DNA from: an uncultured Lachnospiraceae bacterium
GTDB lineage: Bacteria > Bacillota > Clostridia > Lachnospirales > Lachnospiraceae
Assembly (NCBI GenBank): GCA_949949005.1
Contig: CATLHM010000020.1
Location: forward strand, 1 to 45,601
Length of the DNA: 45,601 bases
Direction of reading: 5' to 3'
How positions within the stretch are numbered: position 1 is the stretch's first letter; every line of letters begins with the position of its first letter. Under the pieces are notes generated by a model. The model was not told the DNA's origin, ran no database searches, and saw only the letters and a program-made list of their open reading frames with translations. Positions 26,896-36,024 of the stretch are shown here, in pieces. Position numbers and translations under genes: made by a program.

Positions 26896-28017
26896 TCACC
26901 ATAAAATATCATCTCTAAAATACACTTTGTGTACTATTTTTCGTATGGCATTATATGTAAACAATATCTGTTTAGCAATTTTTTGTCTAACCAGTATTAC
27001 CCCCCCCCGATTTATTGTATTATACTCTATTAATCTATGACTGAACTGGCTTAACATATAGGGGTTAAGCCAATGCTGACCTATATTATCTACTCGATCT
27101 CGAATATCTACATAATGTTCTTCATCAATTTCTGTAATTACTCCAAAAGTTAAAAACGAATGTCCATTAAAACAATGTGGTACTTTACATTTTCCAACAG
27201 GATAAAATTTTATATTATTATCTGGGTTTTCAAAAATATTTTGATATGTTCCTTTTTGGCAGGAACAACTTATTAAACTTCCTGTAGCTATGTTCAGCAT
27301 CCCACTCCATTCTCCAGCATGACAAAATTCAGTACGCTCTTCTCCCCAATGACGCATTTTAAATTCAAACATTGGAGAATCAAATGTTTTCCAAATATCA
27401 TAAAATTCCTCAATTGAATGCTTTGACATTAATTTTATTCCAGCACTACTGTCATCTCTAGGCACTGAAACATGACATAGTGCTCCAACATTTTTTAAAC
27501 ATGTTTCTTTAATATCATTAATATATGGCTCATAGGAATCGTTTGCCGTTATCTCTACTGAAATACTACACCCATTTTTTCGCACATTGTTTACATTTGC
27601 AAAAAATGTATCGATCAATCCCAATCGTCTTAACTCTAAGTAGTGCAATGAAAATTTAAAACCTAATTTATCTTTTAATTCCCTAGGAAATTTCATCAGC
27701 GCGTTAAATCGTTCTGATAATACACCATTCGTTACTATCATTACAGAATGACCATTTTCTAAAATAACTTTGATGTATTCGATTAATTCTTCCGGTATCA
27801 ATGTTTCACCCATACCACATACGTTAAAATGGCAAACTCCACCTAAGCGTTCGATAGTTAAAGCTTTTCTTACTTGATGTGGAGTATATTTAAATAGAAT
27901 ATTTTTTGTGTTATTAATCTGATGCTGTCCAACATAGCAATAACTACACCGTAAATTACAACTGAACATAGGAACATGCACATCAATAAACCTTTTAATT
28001 TCAATATTATTTTTCAT
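26896..28017 (-). CDS. Radical SAM protein of the polysaccharide locus, with poly-G tract
   Basis: This 373-aa protein has the 4Fe-4S/SAM motif SCNLRCSYCYVG (Cys 20, 24, 27) and a later Gly-Met-Gly-Glu (CGMGETLIPEE) replacing the usual GGEP. Further Cys (ISCSCQKG, CKVPHC) may bind an auxiliary cluster. A substrate cannot be named; sugar, lipid or peptide modification linked to the glycan is possible. I chose ATG 28017 with GAGG at 6-9 nt; an upstream GTG at 28029 is weaker. It overlaps the preceding GT2-pyruvyltransferase gene by 11 nt. Near the end (about residue 337) nine G encode RGGV; either one-base change brings an immediate stop and would remove the last 34 residues. Confidence 0.8.
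   Translation of the reverse strand: MKNNIEIKRFIDVHVPMFSCNLRCSYCYVGQHQINNTKNILFKYTPHQVRKALTIERLGGVCHFNVCGMGETLIPEELIEYIKVILENGHSVMIVTNGVLSERFNALMKFPRELKDKLGFKFSLHYLELRRLGLIDTFFANVNNVRKNGCSISVEITANDSYEPYINDIKETCLKNVGALCHVSVPRDDSSAGIKLMSKHSIEEFYDIWKTFDSPMFEFKMRHWGEERTEFCHAGEWSGMLNIATGSLISCSCQKGTYQNIFENPDNNIKFYPVGKCKVPHCFNGHSFLTFGVITEIDEEHYVDIRDRVDNIGQHWLNPYMLSQFSHRLIEYNTINRGGVILVRQKIAKQILFTYNAIRKIVHKVYFRDDILW
27000..27008 (-). repeat. Poly-G tract, 9 G on coding strand
   Basis: Nine C on the plus strand near the 3' end of the radical SAM gene. With 8 G the next codon is TAA; with 10 G the frame meets TAG four codons later. Only 6, 9 or 12 G keep the C-terminal tail. Confidence 0.95.
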
Positions 28018-30019
28018 AATTATCCTCACAAATACAATTAAAAAATAATTTTTTTAGGCTTTCTATACCTACCGCGATTAAGCTTTCACTCTCTTTAAAG
28101 CTTTTAATGTCTACTAATTCTTCAAGTGACTCATATAAATTTTCTTTATCACAGAGTTTAATGAAATTACAATCTTTTATCCACTCATAAACCCCTCTGA
28201 CTTTTCCATTAGAATTTTGAAAAGCAATACAGGGCGTATATGTCAAATACGCTAAAACCATACAATGTAGTCTATCCGTAACTATAACTTTGAATTGGGA
28301 AATATAATCCATAAACTCATTTATAACATTACTTCTTTCATTTAATGATATATGTTTATTTATTACGGTATCAAATATTTGAGTATTATTCTTTATGGTC
28401 AATTGATTCATAATTTTTACTCTATCCTTATACGAAATTACAGATTCAACATCGTTCCTTAAACATATACCAATTCCCTTTCTTTCTCTGTATGATTTTC
28501 TCATTTTCATGCTTAATACAATATCTGGGGTTAATACAATTCTTTCATATATACCATACTGCTTCAAATATTCATATGATTTCTGTTCTCTGAGTGTAAT
28601 CCATATGTTTTCCCCCTTATATTTATATAGGATTTTATTAATTTCCTTTTCTCCGCCTGTTATTGCGATCGTTTGCGGCATAACTATTATTTGATTATTT
28701 GGGAAAGCATCGATAATCATCTTACGCATTTTTTCCTGATCTGGCCAAAGATTTCCAATATTTCCGCCCCCCTGCAATACTATAAGAGCAGAATCTGAAA
28801 TATATTTTTTCACATTATGCAAATCAAATTTAACCATATTTTCTGTTATTTGAACAACCTTTTTTTGGGGGAAGTATTTTTTTATAAAACGATATTCTGC
28901 TTCAGCTATAGCCTGATCTCCAATATTACCATATTCTGGGATCCCGATTAAATACACATCTGCAAAATCTATTTTTGTCCTATTATTTTTATAATATTGT
29001 TTTTCTTTCTCTATAATTATCAAATCATTGAATTTAGTCTTTTTTAATTTATCCTTAATTTTTGTGGGTTTAAGCAAATAATTAAGGTTTGTTCTTTCAA
29101 ATAAAAATTTCATTTTTTGTTTATTACTCAATTTGTAGGATGATGGATATTTTTTTAACTCAGATAATAAAAAAATAATAACCTCACGAAACATTTTAAC
29201 AGGATAATTTTGTGATACTACCGATAAAACTTCTATAATATTTTCTAACTGCGCCCATTTCACTGATATATTAACACTCTGATGTACCTCCCAATATCGC
29301 ACTATATAGGCATTTAGTAAATCTTTTTGATTATTTAATGAAGGAGTTTTAACAATTGAACCACTGCGCTGGACATAAAAATATTTGGGTTGATTGATAT
29401 GTGCAACACTATGTACTCCTTTAAATATCGAATGCATAATATAAATATCCTCAAAATTATGTCCAACAGGAAAGCGAAAATGACTTATAACTTCACGCCG
29501 ATATATTTTATCCCATGCATGACTCACTATATAACTATCTAAACATAATTCATTTAGTGCTTTTTGTTTATCTAAAACCTCAACATTTTTTAGTTCATGT
29601 ATATTTGCTATACGGACTTTCTCGGTATTCTCATCGATAAAAAAATCGCCACATATAACAATATCTACATTATACTCTTGCATTGCTTCAACCATTGTTG
29701 AATACATATCATACATAAGGTAATCGTCTGAATCAACGAATGTTATTAAATCACCACAGCATATATCCATACCGGTATTTCTTGCATCCGACAATCCACC
29801 ATTTTTTTTGTGAATAACTCGAACACGTTTATCTAACCTAGCATATTTTTCACATATTTCTCCTGACAAATCTGTCGAACCATCATCAACCAAAATTATT
29901 TCTAAATTACAATATGTTTGCTTAAGTATGCTGTCCAAACAATTTTCTAAATAACATTCAACATTATAAATGGGTACAATAACAGAAAGTAAAAGATTAT
30001 TGTTATTCGTTATTTCCAT
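28007..30019 (-). CDS. Bifunctional GT2 glycosyltransferase - polysaccharide pyruvyl transferase fusion
   Basis: This 670-aa protein has an N-terminal GT-A glycosyltransferase family 2 domain (about 8-320): LLSVIVPIYNVECYL, LVDDGSTD and the DXD-type VDSDDYL. The second half (about 350-640) is a PS_pyruv_trans-type domain with GNIGDQAIAEAE, LQGGGNIGNLWPDQE and TDRLHCMVLAY, expected to transfer pyruvate from phosphoenolpyruvate to a sugar. The fusion suggests that the sugar added by the first domain, or its neighbour, is pyruvylated, giving an acidic glycan. DNA is strongly AT-rich. Ribosome site GTAGGTG is weak. Confidence 0.9.
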   Translation of the reverse strand: MEITNNNNLLLSVIVPIYNVECYLENCLDSILKQTYCNLEIILVDDGSTDLSGEICEKYARLDKRVRVIHKKNGGLSDARNTGMDICCGDLITFVDSDDYLMYDMYSTMVEAMQEYNVDIVICGDFFIDENTEKVRIANIHELKNVEVLDKQKALNELCLDSYIVSHAWDKIYRREVISHFRFPVGHNFEDIYIMHSIFKGVHSVAHINQPKYFYVQRSGSIVKTPSLNNQKDLLNAYIVRYWEVHQSVNISVKWAQLENIIEVLSVVSQNYPVKMFREVIIFLLSELKKYPSSYKLSNKQKMKFLFERTNLNYLLKPTKIKDKLKKTKFNDLIIIEKEKQYYKNNRTKIDFADVYLIGIPEYGNIGDQAIAEAEYRFIKKYFPQKKVVQITENMVKFDLHNVKKYISDSALIVLQGGGNIGNLWPDQEKMRKMIIDAFPNNQIIVMPQTIAITGGEKEINKILYKYKGENIWITLREQKSYEYLKQYGIYERIVLTPDIVLSMKMRKSYRERKGIGICLRNDVESVISYKDRVKIMNQLTIKNNTQIFDTVINKHISLNERSNVINEFMDYISQFKVIVTDRLHCMVLAYLTYTPCIAFQNSNGKVRGVYEWIKDCNFIKLCDKENLYESLEELVDIKSFKESESLIAVGIESLKKLFFNCICEDNYEK

Positions 30020-30179
30020 TTTCTATTCACCTACTCAAAGCTATTCTTTATTTCAGAAAAATTTATCCTGAATTATTCATGTTCATTCTTTCCACAGCAG
30101 CTAAAGCCGCATAGTCACAAGTTTTTAACTGAAAAATGCGTAAGCAGCACAAATACAAAAAATGAATTTTCAGGCAATC

Positions 30180-31322
30180 TTAAACTGCCATAAATAATTC
30201 AGGTTTAATTATCCAATCATTAAATGCCATATAAAAAATAATTATCAATGCAGGGCTGATGAATAAGTTCCCGAAAGTGGCCTCGCTCACGGAATACATT
30301 GTACAGGTAATAATCACAACAATAGCCCGGTAATTGTTCCCACTACACAGCTTATTCAAGGCATAGATGTAAGCCATGAAGAATCCTGCAAAAGTCACTA
30401 ATCCATAGGAGAGTATCACCAACCATATCCCATTGTCGATCGTAAACGGTGCATCATATTCGAAGATATCACACCCAAATAAAGTGTATGGAACCACCCT
30501 TTTCAACCGATAGGCTAAACTGAACCGTCCCGTTGCCAGGAGATCAATCCAAATAAGAAACGGATATTTCCCATATGTCAGGACTATAAAAAGATCACAA
30601 AATACAATGATCAGTTCCGCTGTCATCGCAATGCGCCGTAACCACTTTTCAGGAAAGCCACGTCCATATCTCTTTATAGCCGCGAATCCCAATATCAAGA
30701 CCGTTATACATAAAAAACCCGTCCTTGATTTCGAATAGGTATACAGGAACACATTCAATAATTCTGCAAAGACCAGCACCATTTTTGAGTCCGTGAGAAG
30801 TAAAACACCGCATATAATCCTGAAAAAGGTTCCCTGTAAAGCATTCGGGTGGGAGAATCCGAAAGAATACCTTGAAACTTCTGTCATTCCATCCCCTCCA
30901 AAATCCTGATCGTAACGGCCTATATTATAAATTATCTGGGAATCCGACAACGATTGTCCTACAGTGAACAGGAATATGAAAAGATACAGCACTGTCCATA
31001 TCTTGAAAAACGTCCGGAGGTCGGTATCCTTCATTGCAATCCCCATAACCAGCGAAACCACGAGCGCATCGTCCCCGCTCTGGACAAGGACCAGATACGC
31101 CGCCAGAAGAAGCACTAAGAAACATATCCCCTGTCTCAGCGTATATTTTGTCAGAATAATCTTCATCACAAAGCATGCAAGGCCAATGCCAACCAACATA
31201 TGGCCTGTCGGATTATCAAACGGGTAGTTCGTGGATGACATGGCATATTTCAGTATGATGATAGTACTCCCTATATAAAATAAGGTATTTTTAGAAATAC
31301 AGATAACCCCTGATTTTTCCAC
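30180..31322 (-). CDS. Wzy-like polysaccharide polymerase
   Basis: This 380-aa protein has about ten membrane helices and the layout of Firmicutes Wzy polymerases, including a large outer loop between late helices (about residues 270-310; FEYDAPFTIDNGIWLV). It should join flipped repeat units outside the membrane. Wzy proteins are too divergent for motif proof, so the call rests on topology and place among glycosyltransferases and a flippase. The start is GTG at 31322, supported by GGAGGTGG 8 nt upstream; an out-of-frame ATG lies between. About 160 nt without a gene separate it from the following GT2 fusion. Confidence 0.75.
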   Translation of the reverse strand: MEKSGVICISKNTLFYIGSTIIILKYAMSSTNYPFDNPTGHMLVGIGLACFVMKIILTKYTLRQGICFLVLLLAAYLVLVQSGDDALVVSLVMGIAMKDTDLRTFFKIWTVLYLFIFLFTVGQSLSDSQIIYNIGRYDQDFGGDGMTEVSRYSFGFSHPNALQGTFFRIICGVLLLTDSKMVLVFAELLNVFLYTYSKSRTGFLCITVLILGFAAIKRYGRGFPEKWLRRIAMTAELIIVFCDLFIVLTYGKYPFLIWIDLLATGRFSLAYRLKRVVPYTLFGCDIFEYDAPFTIDNGIWLVILSYGLVTFAGFFMAYIYALNKLCSGNNYRAIVVIITCTMYSVSEATFGNLFISPALIIIFYMAFNDWIIKPELFMAV

Positions 31323-31383
31323 TCATACCACCTCCATAAGTGAATGTCATAAATTACGCACAACATGGTTGTGTCCTTTCGAA

Positions 31384-32391
31384 CTAAATACCCCACAAAA
31401 ATAATATGGCCGCCTGAGCAAGCCTTTTGGGGCTGCTAAAATGGCCTCTCAAAACCCAGAAATATCTCCTCACTATCTTACGGATCTCCGAATTATCCCG
31501 CATATAATTTCGAAGTTTTGTTGCCCCATACTTTTTATTCAACTCTTTTACCCAGTAGTAATAAGAGGACATATCAGATTCCTTAAGGAGAAAATGCAAT
31601 CTTTCTGCATATTTTTTATCCAGCCCATTCTCCTTACAATATTTTTTTACTACACCCTCTCTGATCTTTGAAATTTCTACAAGCTTCTTCAGCACACCTG
31701 GATTTACATTCAAATTGAAGCTGCTAAATTCGCTTTCAGCCCGGCAAAACACATAAATCATATCCTGTACAGCGATAGCCTCAGAACACTTTGCCGCATA
31801 CTCCAGATTGAAGATTCCATCCTCTCCTATCGTTATCCCTTCAGGAAACCGTATCCCTTCCGCGTTCAATAAGGTATTATCATATACCTTATTGATCGCG
31901 GAGTTCGCCGTGGAATTCCCACAGAGAAATTTCACGACAGCTCCGCAGTCAATATGCCCGTCGCTTCGCGTACCCGGCAATCCCTGCCCCCATTTTTTCC
32001 TTGTTTTCGTCCCATCCACCCTGGTTTCCTCGATGCAGGCGTCAAATACAAACAGCCCCCTATCAGGCACATGGGTCTCCAGAAGCCCCAGCAGTCTGTC
32101 AATCCCGCCCTCATCATAGTAATCATCGGAATCGCAAAATGTAACATACTTTCCCTTTGCATTCTCAATCCCCACATTCCTTGCAGCGCTGACTCCCTTG
32201 TTCTCCTGGAAGAAACAGGACGTACGCTCATCTGCTACGCCACTTAGATAGGATGTGGAACCATCCGTGCTCCCATCGTCTATTACAATGACCTCAAAAT
32301 CCTTTCTGCCGGATATCAATATTGAATTTAAACAGCGCGGGAGGAATTTTCCATTATTAAAATTGGGAATTATTATGGACAATAAACACAT
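31384..32391 (-). CDS. GT2 family glycosyltransferase
   Basis: A 335-aa cytoplasmic GT-A enzyme of family 2. The start MCLLSIIIPNFNNGKFL, VIDDGSTDGS (nucleotide site), GVSAARNVGIENAKG and FCDSDDYYD (DXD) are clear. It adds one sugar to the lipid-linked repeat unit; donor and acceptor unknown. GGAGGAGG stands 9 nt before the ATG. GC content is higher than the AT-rich block to its left. Confidence 0.92.
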   Translation of the reverse strand: MCLLSIIIPNFNNGKFLPRCLNSILISGRKDFEVIVIDDGSTDGSTSYLSGVADERTSCFFQENKGVSAARNVGIENAKGKYVTFCDSDDYYDEGGIDRLLGLLETHVPDRGLFVFDACIEETRVDGTKTRKKWGQGLPGTRSDGHIDCGAVVKFLCGNSTANSAINKVYDNTLLNAEGIRFPEGITIGEDGIFNLEYAAKCSEAIAVQDMIYVFCRAESEFSSFNLNVNPGVLKKLVEISKIREGVVKKYCKENGLDKKYAERLHFLLKESDMSSYYYWVKELNKKYGATKLRNYMRDNSEIRKIVRRYFWVLRGHFSSPKRLAQAAILFLWGI

Positions 32392-32492
32392 TTTTCTTTT
32401 CCTCCTCCAATATCCTCTTCTGGCAAAACGCCATGGAATGAAAGCCAGTCATCGCGCCCACTGATATGCACACGGAAATATATCCTAGCCAA

Positions 32493-33560
32493 TTACCCCT
32501 CACCGCATATGTCGTGATAAAAGGATTCTACTGTTTTAGCCATCGTTCTTTCATTGCAATAAGCATCTAAAAAATTACTTGCATCACTTCCTATTTTTTT
32601 CACGTCTACCTCTCCTTCCAAACATTCCTTGATTTTATGCCGCAAATCTGAAACATCTTTTGGCTCATACATTATTGCCGTCTTCTTATCTTCTATGTAA
32701 TCCACCAAGCTCGGCACTCTCGCCGCAATGACGCATTTCCCAAGCGCCATCTGCTGGAGGAGTGTCATTTGCCCGTAAGAGTAATTAAAAGATTCCAGCG
32801 GGAGCACGCAAAACCTTGCATTGTAGATCTGCAACACTAGTTCCCTGATAGGAACATATGGGAGCTGTTCAACGCCGGGTATAGAACTATACATTTCCTC
32901 CACATGTCCGACCAGCCGCAGCTTCACATCGGTATCCAACCCCCGATATGCTGCAATCAACGTTTCCCAGTCCCTTTTTATATAGCCCACACAGATAATG
33001 TAACATCCGCTGTCCTCCATTTTCTTCAATCCTGACGGATCGAAAAACTCCAAATCCGTCCCAAAGCGGATAAATCTGCTTTTCCCGGTAAGCCAAGAGA
33101 AAAACTGCCTGTAATAATTGATCTGGCTACTGGTATGGTAGATGATCCCATCAACAGACTTGCTTGCGAACTGCATCAGTTTAAGCGCGAAGCCACTTTC
33201 AGCCGCGCTGTTAAAGGAGCCTATGTCAAACACTATATGTTTCGCTTTCGTTTTAAACAGCCTCCTCCAGAGACTTAGTACAATGCCGCTCTGCATCCCA
33301 TGTGACACAATCAGATCATATTTCCGTGCTTTCGGGATTGCCTTTAAAGCCTGCCATACATAGAACCGTAATTTCTCCTTCTCAAACCTTTCCAGCCAGG
33401 AGAATGAGCGGATATCCAACACATCCACTTCTGTCTTCTTCTTGAAATACCGGTAAAACCAGTACTCCTCGCCCTCCACATAAAAATTGGGAGGCTGCTT
33501 ATGCTCCGGCCTATTTTTACAATATTCAACTTTCCAATTGACAAGCATCAGCACTTTCAT
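32493..33560 (-). CDS. GT4-type glycosyltransferase
   Basis: A 355-aa GT-B fold protein. The N-terminal half has MKVLMLVNWKVEYC and VSHGMQSG; the C-terminal half has ICVGYIKRDWETLI, LPLESFNYSYGQMTLLQQM (the donor site, with E in place of the usual EGF/E7E motif pattern) and AARVPSLVDYI. It adds a sugar in the repeat unit. It starts 1 nt before the end of the upstream DUF4422 gene, so the two are translated together. Confidence 0.85.
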   Translation of the reverse strand: MKVLMLVNWKVEYCKNRPEHKQPPNFYVEGEEYWFYRYFKKKTEVDVLDIRSFSWLERFEKEKLRFYVWQALKAIPKARKYDLIVSHGMQSGIVLSLWRRLFKTKAKHIVFDIGSFNSAAESGFALKLMQFASKSVDGIIYHTSSQINYYRQFFSWLTGKSRFIRFGTDLEFFDPSGLKKMEDSGCYIICVGYIKRDWETLIAAYRGLDTDVKLRLVGHVEEMYSSIPGVEQLPYVPIRELVLQIYNARFCVLPLESFNYSYGQMTLLQQMALGKCVIAARVPSLVDYIEDKKTAIMYEPKDVSDLRHKIKECLEGEVDVKKIGSDASNFLDAYCNERTMAKTVESFYHDICGEG

Positions 33561-34373
33561 CTATCTGAAATCCATCCTCAATCTTCTTCTGGGTATCCCT
33601 GTAGGAAAGTACACCACCCCTTTTACCACTGACTTCAGCCTATTAACTATCTTCCTCTTCTTTACGTTTTCATTTTCTGTATTGATTACCTCACAATACT
33701 GAACTCTTATATTGTTTTTCAGAATCCACACATTCAGAAGAAGCTCACCCATATACCCGTAAATCCTTTTTTCCGGATCCGTGTATCCTCTCATATCAGT
33801 GACAGATTCCAATTTCTCCAGGACATCAAACAGCCATTGGCAGTACCTTTCATAATTCGACCATATCATGACGAACATATTCCCACACGACATGGTTCTC
33901 CCTTCCATAAATGTATCGAATGTTCCGAGATAGTCCGGGTGGAACAAGGCAATAACCAGCCTCAAATGATAGAGATCCTTTTTATACACCGACCATTTTA
34001 TAAAAAAATCCCTGACCGTAATCTGGAATGTCACAGGATAAGGGAGAATCACCGTTTGCCCATCGACGGTTTTCTTAATATACTCCCCGGAAATAGGCAA
34101 TCCATCTTTTACGAAATATCTTCTGTAATGATCCAGTCCCACATACCCACCGTTTTCCTCATCCTGTGTGTTCTTCCATATGTAGTACATTGCTGTAAGT
34201 TCACAATAACTCACATTCTTTCCGGAGATACTGAGAGACTCATCCGGCGACTCATCCGTCAGATACCCTTCTTCGCAAGCATACTTATGGACTTCCCCGA
34301 CATATATCGCTCTGTACTCCCTATCTGTACCATCAATCATTTCAAACCACTTATGGGAAACTACATATATCAT
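33561..34373 (-). CDS. DUF4422 glycosyltransferase-like capsule protein
   Basis: This 270-aa protein has the typical DUF4422 regions: N-terminal MIYVVSHKWFEM, central CELTAMYYIWKN and YVGLDHYRRYF, then TMSCGNMFVMIWSNYERYC. The family is found in capsule and LPS clusters and is thought to be a glycosyltransferase (GT-A-like, galactosyl-type transfer reported for some); specificity here is unknown. The stop lies directly against the start of the GT4 gene. A 132-nt spacer without features precedes it. Confidence 0.85.
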   Translation of the reverse strand: MIYVVSHKWFEMIDGTDREYRAIYVGEVHKYACEEGYLTDESPDESLSISGKNVSYCELTAMYYIWKNTQDEENGGYVGLDHYRRYFVKDGLPISGEYIKKTVDGQTVILPYPVTFQITVRDFFIKWSVYKKDLYHLRLVIALFHPDYLGTFDTFMEGRTMSCGNMFVMIWSNYERYCQWLFDVLEKLESVTDMRGYTDPEKRIYGYMGELLLNVWILKNNIRVQYCEVINTENENVKKRKIVNRLKSVVKGVVYFPTGIPRRRLRMDFR

Positions 34374-34505
34374 ACCTATCTACCCCTACTATATATCCTC
34401 TCCCACCGTTTCAATTCGGAATTGTATCTCTATATCACTTTGACAGGTGATCCAGCCGTTTCGCAACTTCATCAAATCTTACACAGCCTAGGAAGGGAAA
34501 AGGAT

Positions 34506-35624
34506 CTATCTTGAACTACTTCCTGTTCCTTTACTTAAACCATCATTCACTACAGCGCACATATCACAGGTAGAGCACTTATCCAATTCTGTCTTACTTA
34601 CCTTCCCATCCCTGTAATCTCTCACAATACTATTCTCATACATGGAATACTTCTTCTTTTTCCAAAACTTTACCTTATGCTTTACAATCCACCACACTGG
34701 TTTCCATATGTACTTGTGCATAGCAGGAGACACAGATCCAATCATCCAGCACTGCCTGTCACAGCACCGCACTTTCCTCCGCACCGTTTCCGCTTCTGGG
34801 CTGTTCCACAGCTCAGCCCAAGTCTGCCTGTTCAGATTCCCCATTACTTCTTTGTCCTTCGTCCCATTACAAGGCATCACATCACCGTAAGGATCTATAA
34901 AGAAGGTATCGAAAGACATATCACAAGGGAGCAATCGTGGTTGTCCATATATATAATTGATTAGTCCGTGGTTGAAATACGCCCGGAACCATTTCTTTGG
35001 GCTACTACTGTTCAGCAACCCATTGACCAGATCCTCAAAATTCTGCGCCACCATCGGGCGGTCATGGATGATGTTCTTCGATTCCACAAAATAGAAACTA
35101 TTGTGCAGGCTGGCTGTTGCAAACTCCATCCCCAGATCATTGGAAATTTTATATAACGGTACTAAATCAGGAGCATTCTTGTCTTGGACGGTCATACCAA
35201 ACCCAACATCCTTCATGCCCATCCCAACCAGCGTCTTTAACGTCTGATAACCCTTTTGGTATCCATCCGGCAGTCCGCGGATCTCATTATTCGTCTGTTC
35301 TAGCCCTTCTATGCTTATCCGAATCCCAACCTGTGGAAACTCTTTACATAAATCAATGATCCGGTCAGTGAAGTAACCATTGGTACTTATAACTATCCGA
35401 TCAGAGAGCTTATACAACTCCCTAACAATATCCCTCAAATCCGTGCGGATAAAGGGTTCCCCACCCGTAATGTTCGTAAAGTACATTCTTGGCAGCTTCT
35501 TAACCGTCTCTACACTTATCTCATCCTCTGGCTTTGATGGGGCCTTGTACCGGTTACACATAGTACACTGGGCATTACAACGGTATGTCACTATTACTGT
35601 GCCATTTAATTTCTTATCATACAT
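34506..35624 (-). CDS. Radical SAM/SPASM protein
   Basis: This 372-aa protein shows VTYRCNAQCTMCNRY (Cys 16, 20, 23; radical SAM cluster), NITGGEPFIRTDL (the GGEP region), ISIEGLEQTNNEIRG, then a SPASM-like C-terminus: LLPCDMSFDTFFIDPYGDVMPC, CCDRQC, and a final CSTCDMC. SPASM proteins hold auxiliary 4Fe-4S clusters and usually modify peptides or carry out difficult oxidations. With no peptide substrate gene visible, a sugar or lipid step is possible. I chose the ATG at 35624; the frame extends to a TTG at 35645. It is the second radical SAM gene of the locus and unlike the first in sequence. Confidence 0.85.
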   Translation of the reverse strand: MYDKKLNGTVIVTYRCNAQCTMCNRYKAPSKPEDEISVETVKKLPRMYFTNITGGEPFIRTDLRDIVRELYKLSDRIVISTNGYFTDRIIDLCKEFPQVGIRISIEGLEQTNNEIRGLPDGYQKGYQTLKTLVGMGMKDVGFGMTVQDKNAPDLVPLYKISNDLGMEFATASLHNSFYFVESKNIIHDRPMVAQNFEDLVNGLLNSSSPKKWFRAYFNHGLINYIYGQPRLLPCDMSFDTFFIDPYGDVMPCNGTKDKEVMGNLNRQTWAELWNSPEAETVRRKVRCCDRQCWMIGSVSPAMHKYIWKPVWWIVKHKVKFWKKKKYSMYENSIVRDYRDGKVSKTELDKCSTCDMCAVVNDGLSKGTGSSSR

Positions 35625-35659
35625 TTCGCATTTTTTCTCCCACAAAATCTAGTTTTTCT

Positions 35660-35880
35660 TCATGAATATTTCTCTTTTATCCTCTCCACAATTTCAGCAT
35701 CATCATCTGCGTCGAATTTTCTCGCAAACATCATGTCCGACTAAGCCAACATATCATAATCCGCCAGACGGAAAATATATGGCTTCCCTCTCTGCCAATC
35801 TATACAGCACATCGCTGCGATGTTATCATCCATCGCAATAACGTTCATACACGTCGTCATCCCAGCAGGAAATCCCCACG
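35660..35880 (-). pseudogene. Remnant of a Core-2/I-branching beta-1,6-GlcNAc transferase-like gene
   Basis: In a 379-nt interval without an intact gene, the minus strand translates to about 70 residues that fit the C-terminus of core-2/I-branching type glycosyltransferases (GT14-like). The stretch CIDWQRGKPYIFRLADYDM is followed, after one in-frame TAG (35741-35743), by SDMMFARKFDADDDAEIVER and a TGA at 35660-35662. The DW..G.PY, S-D and LFARKF-type pattern supports this. The upstream part is gone; bases 35881-36024 hold nothing I recognise. The gene seems lost by deletion plus nonsense mutation. Confidence 0.7.
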
Positions 35881-36024
35881 ATCGTCTGTAAAAAACCTCA
35901 ACCATTCTTTACAGAATCCCACAATTTTCTTTATAACACACAAAAAAGTTATGAATCGTATTCTGCTTCTGGATCGGCAAGTCCGACCCTGACATATTTG
36001 GTTATCACTATTTGCAGTGAACTT

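Noticed and set aside
28767..28772. Six-G run in the pyruvyltransferase domain
   Set aside because: It encodes the conserved GGG of the family and is within normal length.
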